Of a stretch of DNA of 64,000 bases, positions 61,783 to 64,000 are shown piece by piece (positions within the stretch are counted from its first letter, which is position 1; each line of letters opens with the position of its first letter). The stretch comes from Leuconostoc litchii (GTDB taxonomy: Bacteria; Bacillota; Bacilli; Lactobacillales; Lactobacillaceae). The notes below the pieces were generated by a model, which had not been told where the DNA came from, searched no databases, and saw only the letters and a program-made list of their open reading frames with translations. The DNA lies in assembly GCF_008107645.1 (NCBI RefSeq), contig NZ_SDGY01000001.1:1087630-1151629 (forward strand), written 5' to 3'. Both the position numbers and the translations under genes were made by a program.

Positions 61783-62649
61783 TTAAAGTAATGTTTTTGC
61801 TAAATAGAAGCACCCTAGAATACCAGCATTATCACCATTTGCGACAGGTACAATATATTCATCCAAGTCTGGAACAGCTAGATAATCACTCATTTGTTCA
61901 GCAAAACTTTCACGAACTAACGGAAATAATATTTCACGGTGAGGAACACCACCACCAAATACAATCTTGTCAGGGCGTAAAATCATTGTGTAATCAAGTG
62001 CAGCTTGAGCAAGGTAGAAAGCTTCAATTTTCCAGGCAATATCATCATCAGGAATTTCCTTAGCACTACGTCCCCAACGTTCTTCAATAGCTGGACCTGC
62101 AGCTAATCCTTCTAGACAGTTATCACCATGGAATGGACAATGGCCTTCATACTTATCAAGTGGGTGCTTTTGCAAGAAAATGTGCCCTGCTTCAGGATGC
62201 CCATAGCCAGCTACTAACTTACCACCGGAAACAATTCCAGCGCCTACACCAGTACCAACAGTCAAATAAACCATGTTGTCAACATCTTTAGCTGCACCAG
62301 TCTCAAATTCAGCCCAACCTGCACCATTAACATCGGTTGTCCAGTAGTAAGGGATGTCGCGCCAAGCTTTCATAGCGCCGAGAAAATCATATCCGGACCA
62401 ACCACGCTTTGGTGTATCTAAAACATGTCCATATGTTTTAGAACCCTTCACAATATCAATTGGACCAAAAGCTGCAATTCCAATTGCATCAATATCATCA
62501 AACTTATCAAAGAAAGCGATAACTTGCTCAACAGTTTTTTGACCATCAAGTGTTGGAAAAGATGTTCGCTCAACAATATTGTAATCATGATCTGCAACTG
62601 CGACCACAAACTTTGTACCACCTGCTTCAATTGCACCTAATAAACTCAT
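61783..62649 (-). CDS. scrK: ROK-family fructokinase
   Basis: A 288-residue ROK kinase that phosphorylates fructose. ATP motif AIEAGGTKFVVAV (residues 6-18), DVNGAGWAE, TVGTGVGAGIVSGGKLV, and the zinc site GHIFLQKHPLD...HCPFHGDNCLEG. It should use the fructose released by ScrB upstream. GGAGC precedes ATG 62649. A LacI/CcpA-type operator sits 70 bp upstream. Confidence 0.93.
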   Translation of the reverse strand: MSLLGAIEAGGTKFVVAVADHDYNIVERTSFPTLDGQKTVEQVIAFFDKFDDIDAIGIAAFGPIDIVKGSKTYGHVLDTPKRGWSGYDFLGAMKAWRDIPYYWTTDVNGAGWAEFETGAAKDVDNMVYLTVGTGVGAGIVSGGKLVAGYGHPEAGHIFLQKHPLDKYEGHCPFHGDNCLEGLAAGPAIEERWGRSAKEIPDDDIAWKIEAFYLAQAALDYTMILRPDKIVFGGGVPHREILFPLVRESFAEQMSDYLAVPDLDEYIVPVANGDNAGILGCFYLAKTLL

Positions 62650-62719
62650 GTTTCATTTGCTCCTTTTTTCACGAAATAACTCGTGTGTGTTAGACGTCAA
62701 TCAGTTACTACAATTACAT

Positions 62720-62733
62720 TGTAATCGTTTACA
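62720..62733. promoter_or_regulatory. LacI/CcpA-type operator (cre-like) upstream of scrK
   Basis: TGTAATCGTTTACA, a near-perfect palindrome around CG, matches cre and LacI-family operators. It lies between scrB and scrK, so it may act on a scrK promoter through CcpA or a ScrR-type repressor. Confidence 0.6.
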
Positions 62734-62749
62734 CAAATATTTTCAATGA

Positions 62750-64000
62750 TTAAAAATAACGTGCTGTCATAACTGATTGATTATGATTTGTATAGATCTC
62801 AACAATGTCTGTATCAACAATCAATAATGTATTGTCAATGTCACCTTCAATCTCTCTTGTCTCGATGTCACCAGATTCCCACTGACGTCGTGAAAGAACT
62901 AATTGATTGCCTGTTCTTGTCAGGATTACATCATTACCAATTGATATTTGCCAGTCTGCTTGCGAATCAATTGTGTATTGTCCAACACTAACTTCATTAA
63001 AGTCTTTCAAGGGTTTTGGATCTAGTATTTCGTTAATGGGTTTTTGTGTCAAAATATTTTCTTTAGTGACATGTAGTTCACGTGGCAGACTCAGCACGTG
63101 AACCCACTGATTATTAGCAATAGTTGGTGTCATGATTTCACGTTCTGGCGTCATCATACCAGCCCATCCCCACATGATCTTGCGACCATCTTTAGCATGC
63201 ATTGTTTGTGGTGCATAAAACTCAAAGCCATTATCGACTTCTTTAAATTCCGTCTCGGGGATGAAATGCATTGTCTCTTCATCAAAAACACCAACAACAT
63301 AACCCGTGTTATGAATATTTTCATAGCGATGGTTAACTGAATCAGCCGGTAATCCTTGTGGCGAAAACATGAGTACGTATTTACCATCAATTTCAATTAA
63401 ATCAGGACATTCAATCATATAACCACGAAATTCAGTTAATTCGCCTTCAATGAGTGAGCCGTGTAACTGCCAATCATTAAAATCTACTGATTCATAAAGC
63501 AGGATATCACCAACATCATCAGTTGAACGTGCACCAACCATTAAGAAATAGTGTCCATTTTTGCCCTGCCAAACCTTCGGATCACGTACATCTTTCGTAA
63601 ATCCTTCTGGATGAGGAAACAGTTCTCCTAACTTTGTAAAATGAATGCCATCCTCACTCACGGCCCACATTTGATGAGATTCAATACTTTGACCAGCATC
63701 ATTACGAACATTTCCTGTATAGAAAACATATAACTTATCGTCTTTGACAAAAGCTGTACCAGAATATATACCAGCTGAATCCATGCCAGAAATAGAAGGT
63801 TTCAAAGCTGTTTCAACACGAGACCATGTCTTTAAATCATCGGAAACAAAATGTCCCCATTCCTTATACTTGTGGTTGCAATCATGTGGATTCCATTGAA
63901 AGAATACATGATATTGTTCTTTAAAATATATCAAGCCGTTAGGATCATTTAACAGTCCATGTGTTGGGTATAAATGGTATTTTTCATAATGTTTCTTGTC
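62750..64000 (-). CDS. scrB: Sucrose-6-phosphate hydrolase (GH32), N-terminus beyond the window
   Basis: 416 residues are visible; the frame runs open to the right edge, so the start is missing. The GH32 motifs are present: THGLLNDPNG (nucleophile Asp), FQWNP, RDPKVW (stabiliser) and IECPDL (acid/base), then MWGWAGM, with a C-terminal beta-sandwich. It splits sucrose-6-phosphate to glucose-6-phosphate and fructose, which ScrK phosphorylates. A sucrose PTS gene is expected nearby but not seen. Confidence 0.94.
   Translation of the reverse strand, partial: DKKHYEKYHLYPTHGLLNDPNGLIYFKEQYHVFFQWNPHDCNHKYKEWGHFVSDDLKTWSRVETALKPSISGMDSAGIYSGTAFVKDDKLYVFYTGNVRNDAGQSIESHQMWAVSEDGIHFTKLGELFPHPEGFTKDVRDPKVWQGKNGHYFLMVGARSTDDVGDILLYESVDFNDWQLHGSLIEGELTEFRGYMIECPDLIEIDGKYVLMFSPQGLPADSVNHRYENIHNTGYVVGVFDEETMHFIPETEFKEVDNGFEFYAPQTMHAKDGRKIMWGWAGMMTPEREIMTPTIANNQWVHVLSLPRELHVTKENILTQKPINEILDPKPLKDFNEVSVGQYTIDSQADWQISIGNDVILTRTGNQLVLSRRQWESGDIETREIEGDIDNTLLIVDTDIVEIYTNHNQSVMTARYF

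Overview
The window looks like chromosomal DNA of a heterofermentative lactic acid bacterium, most likely Leuconostoc. It is AT-rich and has LAB-type gene content. Its tmRNA encodes the tag AKNENSFAIAA, which I recall (unchecked) as the Leuconostoc tag. It carries a FabT/FabK-type fatty-acid cluster, a class II HMG-CoA reductase and sucrose genes scrB/scrK. Almost every gene is on the minus strand, starting from parB/parA/rsmG, which usually lie near oriC, so the window is probably one leading-strand stretch of a replichore. I saw no insertion sequence, prophage, CRISPR array or rRNA.

Layout. 1-2.9 kb: parB (cut by the edge), parA, rsmG and a nucleoside hydrolase. 2.9-3.3 kb: an unassigned small-RNA locus on the plus strand, then tRNA-Leu(CAA). 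3.4-6.9 kb: metals and stress: a CzrA-like zinc sensor, a universal stress protein, the Mn transporter MntH and a CDF zinc exporter whose promoter has a CzrA-type operator. 7.0-11.3 kb: a cysteine-free sirtuin, an unassigned protein, HMG-CoA reductase (mevalonate pathway), a Ppx/GppA phosphatase and a small membrane protein. 11.3-21.3 kb: cell envelope: an LCP ligase, a MacB-like ABC transporter, a PBP2b-type transpeptidase, a Fem/Mur aminoacyltransferase, two secreted LysM-CAP proteins (one with three EF-hand loops) and a degenerate NlpC/P60-like protein. 21.6-25.7 kb: an extra FabH and valS behind a T-box. 25.8-29.0 kb: a few plus-strand accessory genes and a VanW protein. 29.2-29.6 kb: tmRNA.

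29.6-40.1 kb is the complete type II fatty-acid operon, transcribed fabZ1-fabT-fabH-acpP-fabK-fabD-fabG-fabF-accB-fabZ2-accC-accD-accA. It starts at one promoter covered by three FabT-box-like palindromes. 41.1-46.1 kb holds gapA and a biotin module. In that module bioA-bioD and bioY diverge from a shared region with two 30-bp BirA-type operators, and birA follows bioY. The biotin module serves the fatty-acid operon, because AccB is the biotin acceptor, BirA the ligase and BioY the importer. 46.2-50.2 kb: metG with unusual active-site and zinc-knuckle residues, an HD hydrolase and an EndA-like nuclease. 50.2-55.2 kb: an ABC importer of the glycerol-3-phosphate/sugar type with a metallophosphoesterase. 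55.5-61.4 kb: ferredoxin-NADP reductase, a second nucleoside hydrolase, proBA, a deoxynucleoside kinase, a VanY-type carboxypeptidase and tRNA-Lys(CTT). 61.4-61.7 kb: a second, more striking small-RNA candidate. 61.8-64 kb: fructokinase and sucrose-6-phosphate hydrolase (cut by the edge).

The items most likely to be undescribed are the two structured small-RNA loci with short ORFs (2.97-3.12 kb and 61.44-61.66 kb), the LysM/EF-hand/CAP protein with its degenerate NlpC-like neighbour, and the upstream ORF coupled to fabF. All calls come from reading the sequence; no database search was run.
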